In this document: piece by piece, positions 9,106 through 19,124 of the stretch | How positions within the stretch are numbered: the first letter of the stretch is position 1 | Layout of the letters: every line of letters begins with the position of its first letter | DNA from: Candidatus Heimdallarchaeota archaeon | GTDB taxonomy: Archaea; Asgardarchaeota; Heimdallarchaeia; Hodarchaeales; Hodarchaeaceae | DNA length: 46,104 bases | Direction of reading: 5' to 3' | Assembly (NCBI GenBank): GCA_019057635.1 | Contig: DXJL01000156.1 | Location: 1-46,104, forward strand | Translations under genes and position numbers: made by a program | The notes under the pieces: model-generated | Database searches by the model: none | What the model was told of the DNA's origin: nothing | The model's input: the letters and a program-made list of their open reading frames with translations, nothing else

Positions 9106-9968
9106 TCTAATACCTCCTTGAGTATAGTTCTAGTAATCATTTCAGCCATGTGCATTCTATATTTCTTACTGGCACGTATATCGTCAATTGGTCTCAAAAT
9201 TGGAGTAATTATATCCCATATATCTCTGAATTTTGCTTCATCAAGTTCCTTTTTCTCTCGGACAATATTATCGGTTATATCGATCAATAAAGGAGTTGGA
9301 GCCATGGCGGTATAAGATAAGCACGTCTTTTTTTCATTGTGAAAGCAAGCTACGCCAACTAGCGCTAAATCTTCTGAACTTCGCTTCATCTTCTTAAAAG
9401 AGGATCTTGATCCCTTCTTAGGACGCGGTATACTAATGGAAGTAATAATTTCATCTGAAGATAAAAGATTACGTTTTACACCAGTAAAAAACTGATTGAT
9501 TGGGACTGTCCTTTGCCCCTTTGCTAAAGATGAAATATTGATTTGTGCATCTAAAACGTAAAGAGAAGCTGCAGAATCAGCTGCAGGTGACGATGTACCA
9601 ATATTTCCACCAATAGTAGCCCGATATCGAAGAATTTCATCCGCTAAATCTGCCAAGGATTGATATAATGCGAGATATTCCTCTTTTATAATTGGGATTG
9701 TAAGAACTTCTATAATAGGTGTGACAGCACCAATTTTAAGTTCTTGTTCCGTTATCCTTATAGTTTGAAGTTCTGGTATCATTTTCAGATTAATAACAAC
9801 TTTTGGTTGAATTAATCGATGACGTAGTTCGATTAATAGATCTGTTCCCCCTGCAAGTAATTGTGCTTCATTTTTATACTGATCAAGAAGCTCTAAAGCT
9901 TCTTTTAATGATGAAGGAGTAATTAAATTAAATTTTGGAAGACTTGAGTATGAAATGATGTTCTTCAT
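9102..9968 (-). CDS. Molybdenum hydroxylase medium subunit, FAD-binding
   Basis: FAD subunit of the same enzyme, 288 residues. It has the vanillyl-alcohol-oxidase-type FAD motifs of the family: AGGTDLLIELR near residue 40 and the second loop ATIGGNIGTSSPAADSA near 115-130, followed by the C-terminal CODH-type domain. It overlaps the large-subunit gene by four bases upstream and the small-subunit gene downstream. Order in the operon is large, medium, small. Nothing in this subunit reveals the substrate. Confidence 0.92.
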   Translation of the reverse strand: MKNIISYSSLPKFNLITPSSLKEALELLDQYKNEAQLLAGGTDLLIELRHRLIQPKVVINLKMIPELQTIRITEQELKIGAVTPIIEVLTIPIIKEEYLALYQSLADLADEILRYRATIGGNIGTSSPAADSAASLYVLDAQINISSLAKGQRTVPINQFFTGVKRNLLSSDEIITSISIPRPKKGSRSSFKKMKRSSEDLALVGVACFHNEKKTCLSYTAMAPTPLLIDITDNIVREKKELDEAKFRDIWDIITPILRPIDDIRASKKYRMHMAEMITRTILKEVLE

Positions 9969-12340
9969 GGCTTTTCCTCCATCAATTGTTTCTTTAAAGA
10001 GGTAATTAACTCAGGCCGTTGCTTTTGAATTTCAGACCAGACTCTTTCTGAAGTAATTGGTAAATCAAATATTTGTACATTAATTGCATCTGCAATTGCA
10101 TTTCCTAATGCGGCTGGTACACCAATCATTGTTAGTTCTCCAATACCTCGTGCTCCGTGTGGACCATCCTCTTGGGGATTTTCAATAAAGTATGAAGAGA
10201 ATTCCTTTGGGATATCTCCAGGTCGGGCAATAATATAATCAACAAAGCTGGGATTAAGCAACTCCCCAGTCTTAGAATATTGTAGTTGCTCAGATGTGGC
10301 AATAGAAAGGGCCATGACACTGCCGCCAAGTACTTGCCCTTCACATAATTGTGGATTGATAGCTTTACCAATATCAAAAGCAGAGACTATTTGATTGATT
10401 GTAATTTCTCCAGTTAATGCATTAAGTTCAAGTTCGACACCTTGAGCTCCAAATGTTTCAAATATGGCTGGATTACCAGCTCCAGTATCAGAATCCAGAA
10501 TAGTCATTTTAGCTATATATTTCCCATGACCAATAACAGGCCCACCAATGGATTCGCCTGTTGGATACATATAGCCCATCACCACTTCAGAAAGACTCAA
10601 GTGGTTCCACGGTTCACCTTTAGGAAAAATTAATTCGTTCTTAATGACTAAATCGTCTTTTATCACTCTTAATACTTGAGAAGCAGTTTCAAATATCTGT
10701 TCTTTTGCGTTAATACAGGCGTTTTGGACCGCATTTCCATCCATAAATAGAGAGCGTGATCCAACGGTTTGCCATGTATAGGCATCCCTATCAGTATCCC
10801 GATCTCCTCTAATCTTTACTTTCTCGATTGGCAAACCAAGTTCATCTGCCGCAATTTGTGCTAGGCTAGTTAACGTACCTTGACCCATCTCCGAGGTTCC
10901 AACTGAAAGTATAACACTTCCATCTTCATTAAACTTAACGTATGATGAAGAGGCACTGTTTGGGGGTTGTGCAGGTCCTTTCATAAAACCAGCAATCCCA
11001 ACACCTCGAAAAATCCACGGTTTAGGAGGAGGAGTCTTTTTCTTTTTTTTAGTAAGCTCACTCCAAACTTTATCTAAACATTCATCTATACTACCAGCAT
11101 CTTCTCTCAGACGATGTTGATTCCCTGTAATCCCAGAACCTGGCTTTAAGGTATTTATCTTGCGAAAAGTAACTGAATCTAATCCTAATTTCTTTGCGAT
11201 GATTTCATTTTGTCGTTCGATCACCCAATGAAGCTCTAAATGCCCAAAACCACGAAAAGCTGTCGCGTATGGTTTATTCGTATAAACTGTGTATGAATCT
11301 GATTTAATATGCTCTATATCGTACGGGCCTATTGAAACATAGCCAGCAGCTCTGCCTACATTGACTGCATAGTCAGCACAGGCACCTGAATCCCAAATAT
11401 ATTCAATCTGCTGAGCTGTTACTTTCCCTTGTTTAGTAACACCTGTTTTCAGTTTTGCTACCATTCCTACCCGTATCGGAGCGCTTCTGAAGTTCTCTTC
11501 TCTTGTTAAATGTAATTTAACGGGACGATTGTTTGCTTTTCGAGAGAGTAAAACGACCAAAGGTTCGAAGTTAAGTCCTGCTTTTCCTCCAAATCCACCT
11601 CCAAGGAGAGGTGAGTATACAGTAATATTAGATGTCGGTGTTGCAAAAGTAATACCCAATAGATAACGTACGGTGAATGGCGATTGTGCAGAGGACCATA
11701 CTTCTATAGTTCCGTCTCTACGGTAATGTCCTATAGAAACTATTGTTTCTAAGTATGCATGGGATATTTGGGGCATACTATAACTGTGTTCGAAGATTTC
11801 ATCAGCTTGTTTAAACCCATCTTCTATGTTACCTTTTCGTAATTTAAAATGATTTGCAACATTTGTTCCTGGAATGGGATGAAAAGCGGGGGAATGATTA
11901 TAGTCAGCCATTTTTTCATGGACTAATATTTGTTTGGAGTCCATTGCTTTAACAGGATCTAAAATAGGTTCTAATGGCTCATATTCTATCTTTATTAATG
12001 ATAATGCTTCTTCAGCAATAGCCTCTGATTCTGCAGCTACAGCCACAACAGGTTGTCCAATCCAAACAACTTTTTCGACCGCGAGAATATCTCGATCCCC
12101 AGCGTAAAGACCAATTTTTACAGGCCAATCCTTTCCAGTAACAATAGCGACCACTCCAGGTAATTTTTCTGCTTCGGCTGTGTCTATTGAAAGTATTTTT
12201 CCGTGGGCGATTGGAGAGGCAAGAAATTTTCCTGTGAGCATATTTGGAATGTAATCTATGTCAACTGCGTACATTGCCTGGCCAGATACTTTATCATTGG
12301 CATCTTTTCGGGGAACTGACTGACCAACATATTCATTCAT
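9965..12340 (-). CDS. Molybdenum hydroxylase large subunit (xanthine dehydrogenase/aldehyde oxidase family)
   Basis: Catalytic subunit of 791 residues that binds the molybdopterin cytosine-dinucleotide-type cofactor. It has the aldehyde-oxidase a/b-hammerhead domain (about 18-130) and the Mo-binding domain with GGGFGGK (247-253), AFRGFG (361-366) and, near the C-terminus, GARGIGELTMIG, whose glutamate is the usual catalytic base. The carbon monoxide dehydrogenase active-site loop (AYRCSFR) is absent; AFRGFG is the xanthine/aldehyde type. The substrate could be an aldehyde, purine or other N-heterocycle, and cannot be read from sequence. The start overlaps nothing; MoaD lies 39 bases upstream on the same strand. 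Confidence 0.92.
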   Translation of the reverse strand: MNEYVGQSVPRKDANDKVSGQAMYAVDIDYIPNMLTGKFLASPIAHGKILSIDTAEAEKLPGVVAIVTGKDWPVKIGLYAGDRDILAVEKVVWIGQPVVAVAAESEAIAEEALSLIKIEYEPLEPILDPVKAMDSKQILVHEKMADYNHSPAFHPIPGTNVANHFKLRKGNIEDGFKQADEIFEHSYSMPQISHAYLETIVSIGHYRRDGTIEVWSSAQSPFTVRYLLGITFATPTSNITVYSPLLGGGFGGKAGLNFEPLVVLLSRKANNRPVKLHLTREENFRSAPIRVGMVAKLKTGVTKQGKVTAQQIEYIWDSGACADYAVNVGRAAGYVSIGPYDIEHIKSDSYTVYTNKPYATAFRGFGHLELHWVIERQNEIIAKKLGLDSVTFRKINTLKPGSGITGNQHRLREDAGSIDECLDKVWSELTKKKKKTPPPKPWIFRGVGIAGFMKGPAQPPNSASSSYVKFNEDGSVILSVGTSEMGQGTLTSLAQIAADELGLPIEKVKIRGDRDTDRDAYTWQTVGSRSLFMDGNAVQNACINAKEQIFETASQVLRVIKDDLVIKNELIFPKGEPWNHLSLSEVVMGYMYPTGESIGGPVIGHGKYIAKMTILDSDTGAGNPAIFETFGAQGVELELNALTGEITINQIVSAFDIGKAINPQLCEGQVLGGSVMALSIATSEQLQYSKTGELLNPSFVDYIIARPGDIPKEFSSYFIENPQEDGPHGARGIGELTMIGVPAALGNAIADAINVQIFDLPITSERVWSEIQKQRPELITSLKKQLMEEKP

Positions 12341-12379
12341 TCAATTTTCACCATTAATATAGATAAGTGTTGTAATACG

Positions 12380-12676
12380 TCATCCTCCTCCCACAATTTC
12401 CAAAAAACCAATTCGATCAACTCTTACATGATCTTTGGAATTCAAAATAGTATCTAATCCTGTTGTTGATCGATTCACCACATGTCCATTTACCAAAAGA
12501 ATTGTTGCTTGATGTAATTTCTCATGATTCAGAAGAAGCAATTTTAAATCAGGGTCCTTTTGGATTAATGTATTTACTACATCTTGAATTGTAGGTTCTT
12601 TATCTAGTATCTCTAATTCGATTTCAGAACCCAAATTTGCGCCTAATTTCCCAAAAAGCTGAACATGTATTTTCAT
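12380..12676 (-). CDS. MoaD/ThiS-like sulfur carrier protein
   Basis: A beta-grasp (ubiquitin-like) protein of 98 residues. It starts MKIHVQLFGKLGANLG, has ATILLVNGHVV in the middle and ends in IVGGG; the exposed C-terminal Gly-Gly is what E1-like enzymes adenylate and thiocarboxylate. As first gene of the molybdenum hydroxylase operon it most likely delivers sulfur to molybdopterin, giving this operon its own carrier. A role as a small archaeal protein modifier (SAMP-like) is also possible. Confidence 0.85.
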   Translation of the reverse strand: MKIHVQLFGKLGANLGSEIELEILDKEPTIQDVVNTLIQKDPDLKLLLLNHEKLHQATILLVNGHVVNRSTTGLDTILNSKDHVRVDRIGFLEIVGGG

Positions 12677-12792
12677 TATAAGTGGGATAGTTTAGATATA
12701 ATCTGTTGAAATATTTTCTTCTTTCTAGGGTTTTTGAATATCAAAAGCTAGAAGAAGAAAATCTGAGCTAGTCTGAATTTGTTACAATTGAC

Positions 12793-13683
12793 TTAAAGAG
12801 TAGGAAGAAATAAGAAAAACACTCCCAGCACTATCAAAGATGCTGCAAAAAGTCTCTGCCTAATATCTTCCTTAAATAGGATACGTGCTAGAATCATTGC
12901 AAAGAATATATTAAGAGCTCCAATCGGTTCGACTATGGAAACATCTAGATAATTGAAAGCTACAATCAATGCAAGATATGAATAGGCATTTGTGATACCT
13001 GAAACTACGCTAATACTTGGATTTGTTTTGATGACATAATAAGGCTCAATCATTTGTCCTTTAAATATCAAAATGGTAAACAATATAATAGTAATTAACA
13101 GATATATCAAGAAGGCATAAACTTCAGGTGTAAAATTATCTGTTGCGGCAAAACCATCAATTATTCTTCCTATTGCCATTAAAAGTGATGCACTAATCAT
13201 TAACTGGGCTGATGTATTAGTAAAGACTTGTTTTAAAGAATTTTTAAATGATGATCCCTTTTGCAAATAAGATAAACCAATAAATATTGACACCACACCA
13301 AATAATTTCGTAAATGTAATTTCTTCACCAAGTAAGATAGTAGAGAATAGTAATAAGAATATTAAGTTAAAATTATATAGGGGAGTAACTAAACTAATAT
13401 CTCCTTCTTTTAACGAAGCGGTATACATCCAAAAGGCAAATGAATAGAATATACTTGATATCATAGGAAAAATTATCATTTCCGAAACTTTTATATGCAT
13501 TATAGCAAATGGGAATAGACTTACTGCCCCAAATCCGAAAAAAACTGCCGTAATTGCAAGTGATTTATCCTCGATTGAGTCTTTACCAAGTAATTTCAAA
13601 AATATTCTTTCAAAACCTAGAAGAATTATCCTGACAACCAATGCTAGAGTTAATATTCCAGTACTCACAAAATTACTTTCCAA
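12793..13683 (-). CDS. EamA/DMT-family membrane transporter
   Basis: About 296 residues and ten hydrophobic helices in two similar halves, each with the EamA pattern (for example LKEGDISLVTPLYNFN in half one and FNYLDVSIVEPIGALN in half two). Drug/metabolite transporters of this kind export small metabolites or take up sugars or amino acids; the substrate is unknown. The start codon is a TTG directly after the TAA of the HAD gene, so the two are co-translated, hinting that the transporter and phosphatase handle related small molecules. Confidence 0.85.
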   Translation of the reverse strand: MESNFVSTGILTLALVVRIILLGFERIFLKLLGKDSIEDKSLAITAVFFGFGAVSLFPFAIMHIKVSEMIIFPMISSIFYSFAFWMYTASLKEGDISLVTPLYNFNLIFLLLFSTILLGEEITFTKLFGVVSIFIGLSYLQKGSSFKNSLKQVFTNTSAQLMISASLLMAIGRIIDGFAATDNFTPEVYAFLIYLLITIILFTILIFKGQMIEPYYVIKTNPSISVVSGITNAYSYLALIVAFNYLDVSIVEPIGALNIFFAMILARILFKEDIRQRLFAASLIVLGVFFLFLPTL

Positions 13684-14388
13684 TTAGGTTGATTCTATCA
13701 GATCAACTAGTTGAGAATAATTCTGAATTGTTCGAAATGATGGCGTAATAACTTTTGCTACCTGTTCCTCGTTTGGGTTGAACCAAATAGGTGTAATTCC
13801 GATAAAGGCTGCAGGATTGATATCATTTTTCAATGAATCTCCTACCATGAAAGTATTTTCTGGAATACCTCCCATTAACGACAAAGTATGATAGAAGATT
13901 AGTGGATGAGGTTTTTCATGGCCAACAGCCTCCGAGGTAACAATCCCCTCAAACATATCTCCAAGGCCTAAGAGGCTAATTTTTTTATATTGGATATTTG
14001 CCTGCATATTAGTAATAATGCCCAGACGATAATTTTTCCTTTTTAATGAATCTAATGCATCTTTCAACCCAGGATATGGAGTCATTGTTTCATAAAAACC
14101 AGCATAATATCCATCTAGAAGAGCTGAAATTAAATCAGTATTCGGAATACCAGTTGCTATCTCAACAAACTTTTGAAAGTACAAAGCTCGAGAATGTGAT
14201 GCAGCAGAATCAGCTAGAAATCTCTTAATCCAAGAACGGCTGTCTGAATACAGTTTACTAAATTCTGCAAACTCCATGTTCGCTCCTTGCTCATTCCAAC
14301 TTTTGTGAGCTTGAGTAAGCCCTTTTCGTTGAGCTGTATCATAATCATATAGCGTACCATCCAGATCAAAGAGAACAATTTTAGACAA
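13684..14388 (-). CDS. HAD-superfamily phosphatase
   Basis: A 234-residue phosphohydrolase with all four HAD motifs: IVLFDLDGTLYD (nucleophile and acid aspartates near residues 8 and 10), GIITNM (motif II), GHEKPHP (motif III lysine) and MVGDSLKNDI (motif IV). A helical cap sits between motifs I and II, as in subfamily I proteins such as YjjG and phosphoglycolate phosphatase. Substrate not determinable. TTG start with a GGTG-type site upstream; the EamA transporter follows without a gap. Confidence 0.88.
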   Translation of the reverse strand: MSKIVLFDLDGTLYDYDTAQRKGLTQAHKSWNEQGANMEFAEFSKLYSDSRSWIKRFLADSAASHSRALYFQKFVEIATGIPNTDLISALLDGYYAGFYETMTPYPGLKDALDSLKRKNYRLGIITNMQANIQYKKISLLGLGDMFEGIVTSEAVGHEKPHPLIFYHTLSLMGGIPENTFMVGDSLKNDINPAAFIGITPIWFNPNEEQVAKVITPSFRTIQNYSQLVDLIEST

Positions 14389-14471
14389 AAAACAACACCC
14401 TTAGTCTGTGCACGATAAAAGAATTTCACTGCTTTAAGAATTTTTCAGCTATGCTCTATGATTTGTTTGAA

Positions 14472-14515
14472 ATAAAAAAGAAAATGGAAAACTAAGCATC
14501 AAAAAAGTTGCTTAG
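14472..14515 (-). terminator. Hairpin plus T-rich tail after the oxidoreductase operon
   Basis: Seven-base inverted repeat CTAAGCA (14492-14498) and TGCTTAG (14509-14515) with an A/T loop. Read on the minus strand it is followed by a T-rich stretch (TTTTCCATTTTCTTTTTT). It sits 13 bases after the stop of the beta subunit, before the HAD gene, and is the clearest intrinsic-type terminator in the window. Confidence 0.55.
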
Positions 14516-14527
14516 ATTTTTTTTGCT

Positions 14528-15400
14528 CTAATGCCTCATAGAATCTATCAGTTTCTGGAGTTGAGGTAAATTTACTTCCCGTTTATACAGGGGATCCTTA
14601 TTTGTTTTATAAACTGGTAAATAATCCTCAAAAGTTGGTTTTTCATTCTTATAGAAAACACCCAAAGGTAATTTCCCTTTCTCGGTAGCTCTTTTGAAAG
14701 CCTCAGTTCTATTTTTTGGATCATACGATTCTTCTAAATAATATACATTTTCCCTGAACCATTTCCAAGTGTTTATCTTATTAAATGATACACAAGGTTG
14801 GAGGATATCAACAAAAGAATATCCTTTGAAAGATATAGCTTGTTTAATTACCTCTAAAGATTTTTCTTGGTTTGCAATTGAAACTCGTGCAACGAAAGCT
14901 GCATCTAATGCAATAGCCAGTGCTAATGGATTGAATGGTTCATTTGTAACACCTTGTACTTGAACTGGTGTAATAAATCCAAACTGGCTTGTTGGCGAAG
15001 CTTGACCTTTTGTTAATCCGTATACCATGTTATCATGTGCAAGATGGGTAATATTTGGATTTCTCAGGATATTATGGATAAAATGGTTACCACCTTCACC
15101 AAATGAGCATCCGTCGCCACTCTCAACAATGACGGTAAGCTCAGGATTAGCTGCTTTAACTGCCATTGCTGCAGCTACTGCCCGCCCGTGTAGACCATTA
15201 AATACGTTAGTTTTCAGATAATGAGGAGTTTTTGCCGCTTGACCTATACCCGATGCCATAACCAATTCTTCAGGTTTTATATCTAATTCAGTTAATGCTT
15301 GTTTTACAATTTTTAAAATACTAAAATTTCCACATCCGGGGCACCACGCCACGTCTGTTTCATGGGGCATATCATAAATACTTGTATCCATGTATTTCAT
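14528..15400 (-). CDS. 2-oxoacid:ferredoxin oxidoreductase, beta subunit (TPP-binding)
   Basis: Binds thiamine pyrophosphate in the reversible oxidation of a 2-oxoacid plus CoA to acyl-CoA, CO2 and reduced ferredoxin. In 290 residues it has WCPGCGNF near the start (cluster/TPP region), [14 protein letters not shown], and the TPP-Mg motif [12 protein letters not shown]...RN.NIT. The three-base gap after the alpha subunit gene indicates one transcript. Sequence looks like the KorB/2-oxoacid type more than pyruvate-specific PorB, since it is paired with a gamma-alpha fusion and no delta ferredoxin subunit; exact substrate unknown. Confidence 0.92.
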   Translation of the reverse strand: MKYMDTSIYDMPHETDVAWCPGCGNFSILKIVKQALTELDIKPEELVMASGIGQAAKTPHYLKTNVFNGLHGRAVAAAMAVKAANPELTVIVESGDGCSFGEGGNHFIHNILRNPNITHLAHDNMVYGLTKGQASPTSQFGFITPVQVQGVTNEPFNPLALAIALDAAFVARVSIANQEKSLEVIKQAISFKGYSFVDILQPCVSFNKINTWKWFRENVYYLEESYDPKNRTEAFKRATEKGKLPLGVFYKNEKPTFEDYLPVYKTNKDPLYKREVNLPQLQKLIDSMRH

Positions 15401-15403
15401 CTC

Positions 15404-17107
15404 CTATATCTTTTCAATAAACTCCTTCACTTCTTCTACACTGAAAGGCATACCGTTATATTTCAGAAATTGATCGGGTTTGATGTTGAATTCCAATGTA
15501 ATCACTTTACCGAATTGAGCGGTAGCATTGTTTTCAACTACAACAACCTTTTTTGCTTTTTTCAGGTAATCAATAGTATCTTCTGATAATGGATACACTT
15601 GTTTGAAATGGAGAAAAGCCACATCTTTCCGGTTCGATAGCTCTAGAGCTTCTTTCACAGCACTATAGGTCGACCCCCAGCCTATCAGCAAAATAGAATA
15701 ATCTGCAGGGCCAATTAATTCAGGTTTAACGAAATCTTCTTTTAATAATTTGAGTTTTTTATATAGACGTTTATCTACCATTTTGGGTCTTAAATCATGG
15801 ACATCCTCTGTAATGTGGCCTTCTTCATCGTGTTCATCACTATCCACATTTACTAATCCCGATCCATAACCTGGGATTCCTCGAGGAGAAATACCATTCT
15901 CTGTAAGGAGATATCGTTTGTAGTTTTCATCCGTCTTTTCAATATACTTCGTATTTTTAATGTTCGTAAGATCCAGATCGGGAAGACTATAATGTGAATC
16001 AACAAGGAATTGATCACTAAGTATGAATACTGGAACTTGATACTTATCTGCGAGATTAAATGCGTGCTGCGTCAGAAAAAAAGCTTCTTCTGCATTTCCC
16101 GGAGCAAAAATTGCTCGTGCGAATTCTCCATGACCCCCATTTAGTACAAATTGTAAATCCTCTTGACCTGTTCGCGTTGGAAGTCCTGTTCCTGGTCCAG
16201 GACGCTGTGCTATGTGGAAAACCATTGGAGTTTCCAAGATTCCTGACAATGATAGTCCTTCGGTCATAAGAGCAAAACCTCCTCCAGAAGTTGTAATCAT
16301 AGCTCTTGCACCTGCGTACCATGCGCCAATTCCTTTGTTAACCGCAGCAATTTCATCTTCTGCCTGATCTATTATAATCCCAAAATCTTCTGCCTTTTGG
16401 GAAAGGAAGATCAATACTCCTGTCGAGGGGGACATAGGATAGGAGGAGATAAAGTTGAGTCCTGCTGCGATACTTCCCATTGCGATTGCTTGTGATCCAT
16501 TTAATGTAAGATAGTTCTTTACTGAATCATCTTTTTGAAGATCAATTTTAAGTTTCCCATCTTCCAGCATTTGATTCCCGATCTCGATACCGCGATGGCA
16601 AGCCTTGATATTGTTTTGGAGGATAGTATCCCCTTTTGGCGAGAACTTTTTTGTTAAATATGCCTTAGAAATGTTCCCTTCTACACCAAAAAGTGCAAGG
16701 AATATACCGACAGAGACGATATTTGTATAGATCTTACCACCGATCTCATTAGCAATTTTTGTAAAATCAACTTTGATAATATTTGCTTTGTTTGGACAGT
16801 ATTCTTCTGCTATATTCCCCTCTTCACCAATGATAATTGTTTCTGGTGATATTCTGTGTTCCAAGTGTTTAAGCGCTTTTGAACTTAAGGGAAATAAAAT
16901 GTCAATTCGATCTATAAAGGCTGATCGTGATTTTTCATCTGAAATTCGTATTAACGTGGAGTTAGTTCCTCCTCGAATTCGCGACATGAATTCTGAAGTA
17001 CTATAGACATGATAACCAGACAATTTAAGCATTCCAGTTACAAGTTGCTCAACTGTTGCAATACCTTGTCCTGCTTCTCCGCATAACACTATTGATACTT
17101 CTTTCAT
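15404..17107 (-). CDS. 2-oxoacid:ferredoxin oxidoreductase, gamma-alpha fusion subunit
   Basis: A 567-residue protein with the gamma domain first (about 1-180; [23 protein letters not shown]) and the alpha pyrimidine-binding domain after it (about 200-567; [13 protein letters not shown], then YPMSPSTG in place of YPITPSS, and [15 protein letters not shown]). This gamma-alpha fusion is typical of the archaeal and anaerobic 2-oxoacid oxidoreductases of the KorA type. With the beta subunit it forms an alpha-beta enzyme that links amino-acid or organic-acid breakdown to ferredoxin. Preceded by a gap of about 280 bases that should carry the promoter. Confidence 0.92.
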   Translation of the reverse strand: MKEVSIVLCGEAGQGIATVEQLVTGMLKLSGYHVYSTSEFMSRIRGGTNSTLIRISDEKSRSAFIDRIDILFPLSSKALKHLEHRISPETIIIGEEGNIAEEYCPNKANIIKVDFTKIANEIGGKIYTNIVSVGIFLALFGVEGNISKAYLTKKFSPKGDTILQNNIKACHRGIEIGNQMLEDGKLKIDLQKDDSVKNYLTLNGSQAIAMGSIAAGLNFISSYPMSPSTGVLIFLSQKAEDFGIIIDQAEDEIAAVNKGIGAWYAGARAMITTSGGGFALMTEGLSLSGILETPMVFHIAQRPGPGTGLPTRTGQEDLQFVLNGGHGEFARAIFAPGNAEEAFFLTQHAFNLADKYQVPVFILSDQFLVDSHYSLPDLDLTNIKNTKYIEKTDENYKRYLLTENGISPRGIPGYGSGLVNVDSDEHDEEGHITEDVHDLRPKMVDKRLYKKLKLLKEDFVKPELIGPADYSILLIGWGSTYSAVKEALELSNRKDVAFLHFKQVYPLSEDTIDYLKKAKKVVVVENNATAQFGKVITLEFNIKPDQFLKYNGMPFSVEEVKEFIEKI

Positions 17108-17384
17108 ATTAGTATACTTCCGAAAATTAATTTTTCATTAATCTGTTTTGATTGATGTGCTCTTCAAGGCAACATAAGGAAATTACACTCATGTTAAATC
17201 GCTTAATGTTTTGTTTATCGAAATAGGGTAAAATCATTATGAGCGTTGATTTCGCAAAACTCAAACCTAGCGTTAATTTCCCTGAAATAATTTGAATTCT
17301 CCCTTCCTATTTAAGGTTGTAGTCCAAGATATCAAGGTGATTCATTAAATTCCGTGAGGTTTTTATACCAAATTATGATATGAA

Positions 17385-17780
17385 GTGATAGGGAAACCAT
17401 TGGGAACTCATGAAATTATCCAAGCTTTTGAAGCAGTTTTCGGAGAAATGATTGACCTTCCAGCATGTATTTCCATATGTGACAATGATGGGCTCCTCAT
17501 ATATTCAGTGGGGGAATGTGCAGACCAATGGGTCTTAGAATCGTTGTTATCATATCTGATCATGTCATATGAAGCTACTCATGAGAAATTAGCACTAACA
17601 GATGAGAAACTCGATAGTCTCGTGATAACTACTGGGAATAAAGTCTATTACATTGATAATATTGGGGGAAAGGACGGATTATTTATGATAATTCAAACCA
17701 CTCCAGTCTTAATGAACAAAGTTCTCCCCTTTCTTAAAAACATCGTAATTAATGTTGAAAAATCGTTATCTAGGGGATAA
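17385..17780 (+). CDS. Roadblock/LC7-like domain protein
   Basis: A 131-residue single-domain protein. The order helix, beta (ACISICDNDGLLIYSVGE), long helix, beta (SLVITTGNKVYYIDNIG), beta (GLFMIIQTT), helix matches the roadblock/LC7 fold, which regulates small GTPases and dynein in eukaryotes and MglB-type switches in prokaryotes. Asgard genomes carry many of these next to small GTPases, though no GTPase of the Ras type lies in this window. GTG start; a TATA-like stretch lies a little over 20 bases upstream. Assignment rests on fold pattern, so a related longin-type domain remains possible. Confidence 0.65.
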   Translation: MIGKPLGTHEIIQAFEAVFGEMIDLPACISICDNDGLLIYSVGECADQWVLESLLSYLIMSYEATHEKLALTDEKLDSLVITTGNKVYYIDNIGGKDGLFMIIQTTPVLMNKVLPFLKNIVINVEKSLSRG

Positions 17781-17990
17781 AATGATTATAACTTCATACA
17801 AAACATGATATACTATCTCAAATCTCTATTTTCTAAGAAAGAGCAGGATTTTACTAATTTTATTTGTGTAGATTTTGATTTATCCGGAATAGTTGACTTA
17901 AAACATTTTTTTCTGGAAACATCCGACCATCAAGTAACTTTTTAATTTCCCAATATTTCCCCTTACTCTGTCTAAGGTATGCTAATTGAA

Positions 17991-17997
17991 TATAATT
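17991..17997 (+). promoter_or_regulatory. TATA-like box for the inositol-phosphate synthase operon
   Basis: TATAATT centred 30 bases before the ATG at 18024, giving a very short leader. It would drive a run of four close genes (18024-22136). Confidence 0.4.
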
Positions 17998-18023
17998 CAG
18001 TATTTAAAGGAAGATAGTTATGC

Positions 18024-19109
18024 ATGGGAAAAATTAGAGTAGCAATTGCGGGATTAGGTAATTGTGCATCAGCCTTAATTCAAGGAGTTCACTATTATCG
18101 CAATGAAAAACCAGATACACGGGTTCCAGGACTTATGCATGTAAAATTTGGTGATTATCATGTCCATGATTTGGAATTCGTTGCTGCTTTTGAAGTCAAT
18201 AAAGATAAAATTGGGAAGAAAATAAGTGATGCGATTTGGATTGAACCCAATTGTACCCCAAAGTTCTCTGATATCCCTGAAATCGATGTAATCGTTCAAC
18301 CTGGACCTATCAATGATGGTGTTGCTTCTCACATGGTGGATTCTTTCCATTGTTATGATGAAGCGAAAATGAGTCCTGTTGATGTAGCTCAAGTCTTAAA
18401 AGATGCAAAAGCTGACGTATTGGTTAATTTTCTGCCAGTTGGAAGTGAGAAAGCTACACGTGTTTACGCACAAGCATGCCTAGATTCTGGAGTTTCTCTT
18501 GCCAATGGAATTCCTTCGTTTATTGTTTCAGATCCAACGAAAGAATGGCCAAATAAATTTGAAGAGAAGGGCATTCCTATTGCTGGAGATGATATAAAAT
18601 CTCAAATAGGAGCTACGATTCTACATCGTGTTCTGACCAAATTAATGTTGGATCGTGGAATCGAAATTGAGAAAACTTATCAATTGAATGTCGGTGGAAA
18701 TACTGATTTTGAAAATATGAAGTACGAAGCTCGTTTAACGTCAAAGCGGATAAGTAAAACAGAAGCAGTTACAAGTTTAATGCCCCATGATGTACCAACA
18801 CGAATTGGCCCCTCTGATTATGTACCTTTTTTAGGAGATAGAAAGATCTGTTACTTGATGCTTGAAGGACGAAAATTTGGTGATCAACCTGTTTCTATTG
18901 AAGCAAAATTAAGTGTCATTGATAGTCCCAATTCCGCAGGTGTTATGATAGACGTCATCCGGGCTTTAAAAATTGCCAGAGATCGTAAAATCGGTGGTCC
19001 ATTAATTTCAATGTCTTCGTATTCATTTAAACACCCTCCAGTTCAAGTACCTGATTTTGAGGCTCATGAACGTGTTGAGGCATTTATCCGTGGAGAAGTA
19101 GAAAGGTAA
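18024..19109 (+). CDS. ino1: myo-Inositol-1-phosphate synthase
   Basis: Converts glucose 6-phosphate to inositol 1-phosphate with NAD, the precursor of archaeal phosphoinositol lipids and some compatible solutes. The 361-residue protein is the short form found in archaea and bacteria. It opens with the Rossmann motif RVAIAGLGNCASAL and has the family blocks NFLPVGSEKATRVYAQ, IPIAGDDIKSQIGATILHR and NVGGNTDFENM. It is first in a tight four-gene run with a UbiA-type ether-lipid enzyme 16 bases after it, which supports a role in inositol headgroup supply. Confidence 0.93.
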   Translation: MGKIRVAIAGLGNCASALIQGVHYYRNEKPDTRVPGLMHVKFGDYHVHDLEFVAAFEVNKDKIGKKISDAIWIEPNCTPKFSDIPEIDVIVQPGPINDGVASHMVDSFHCYDEAKMSPVDVAQVLKDAKADVLVNFLPVGSEKATRVYAQACLDSGVSLANGIPSFIVSDPTKEWPNKFEEKGIPIAGDDIKSQIGATILHRVLTKLMLDRGIEIEKTYQLNVGGNTDFENMKYEARLTSKRISKTEAVTSLMPHDVPTRIGPSDYVPFLGDRKICYLMLEGRKFGDQPVSIEAKLSVIDSPNSAGVMIDVIRALKIARDRKIGGPLISMSSYSFKHPPVQVPDFEAHERVEAFIRGEVER

Positions 19110-19124
19110 AATCTTCGACAGCAC

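Noticed and set aside
9965..12340. Aerobic carbon monoxide dehydrogenase (CoxL)
   Set aside because: The CoxL active-site loop AYRCSFR is missing; AFRGFG is present, as in xanthine/aldehyde enzymes.
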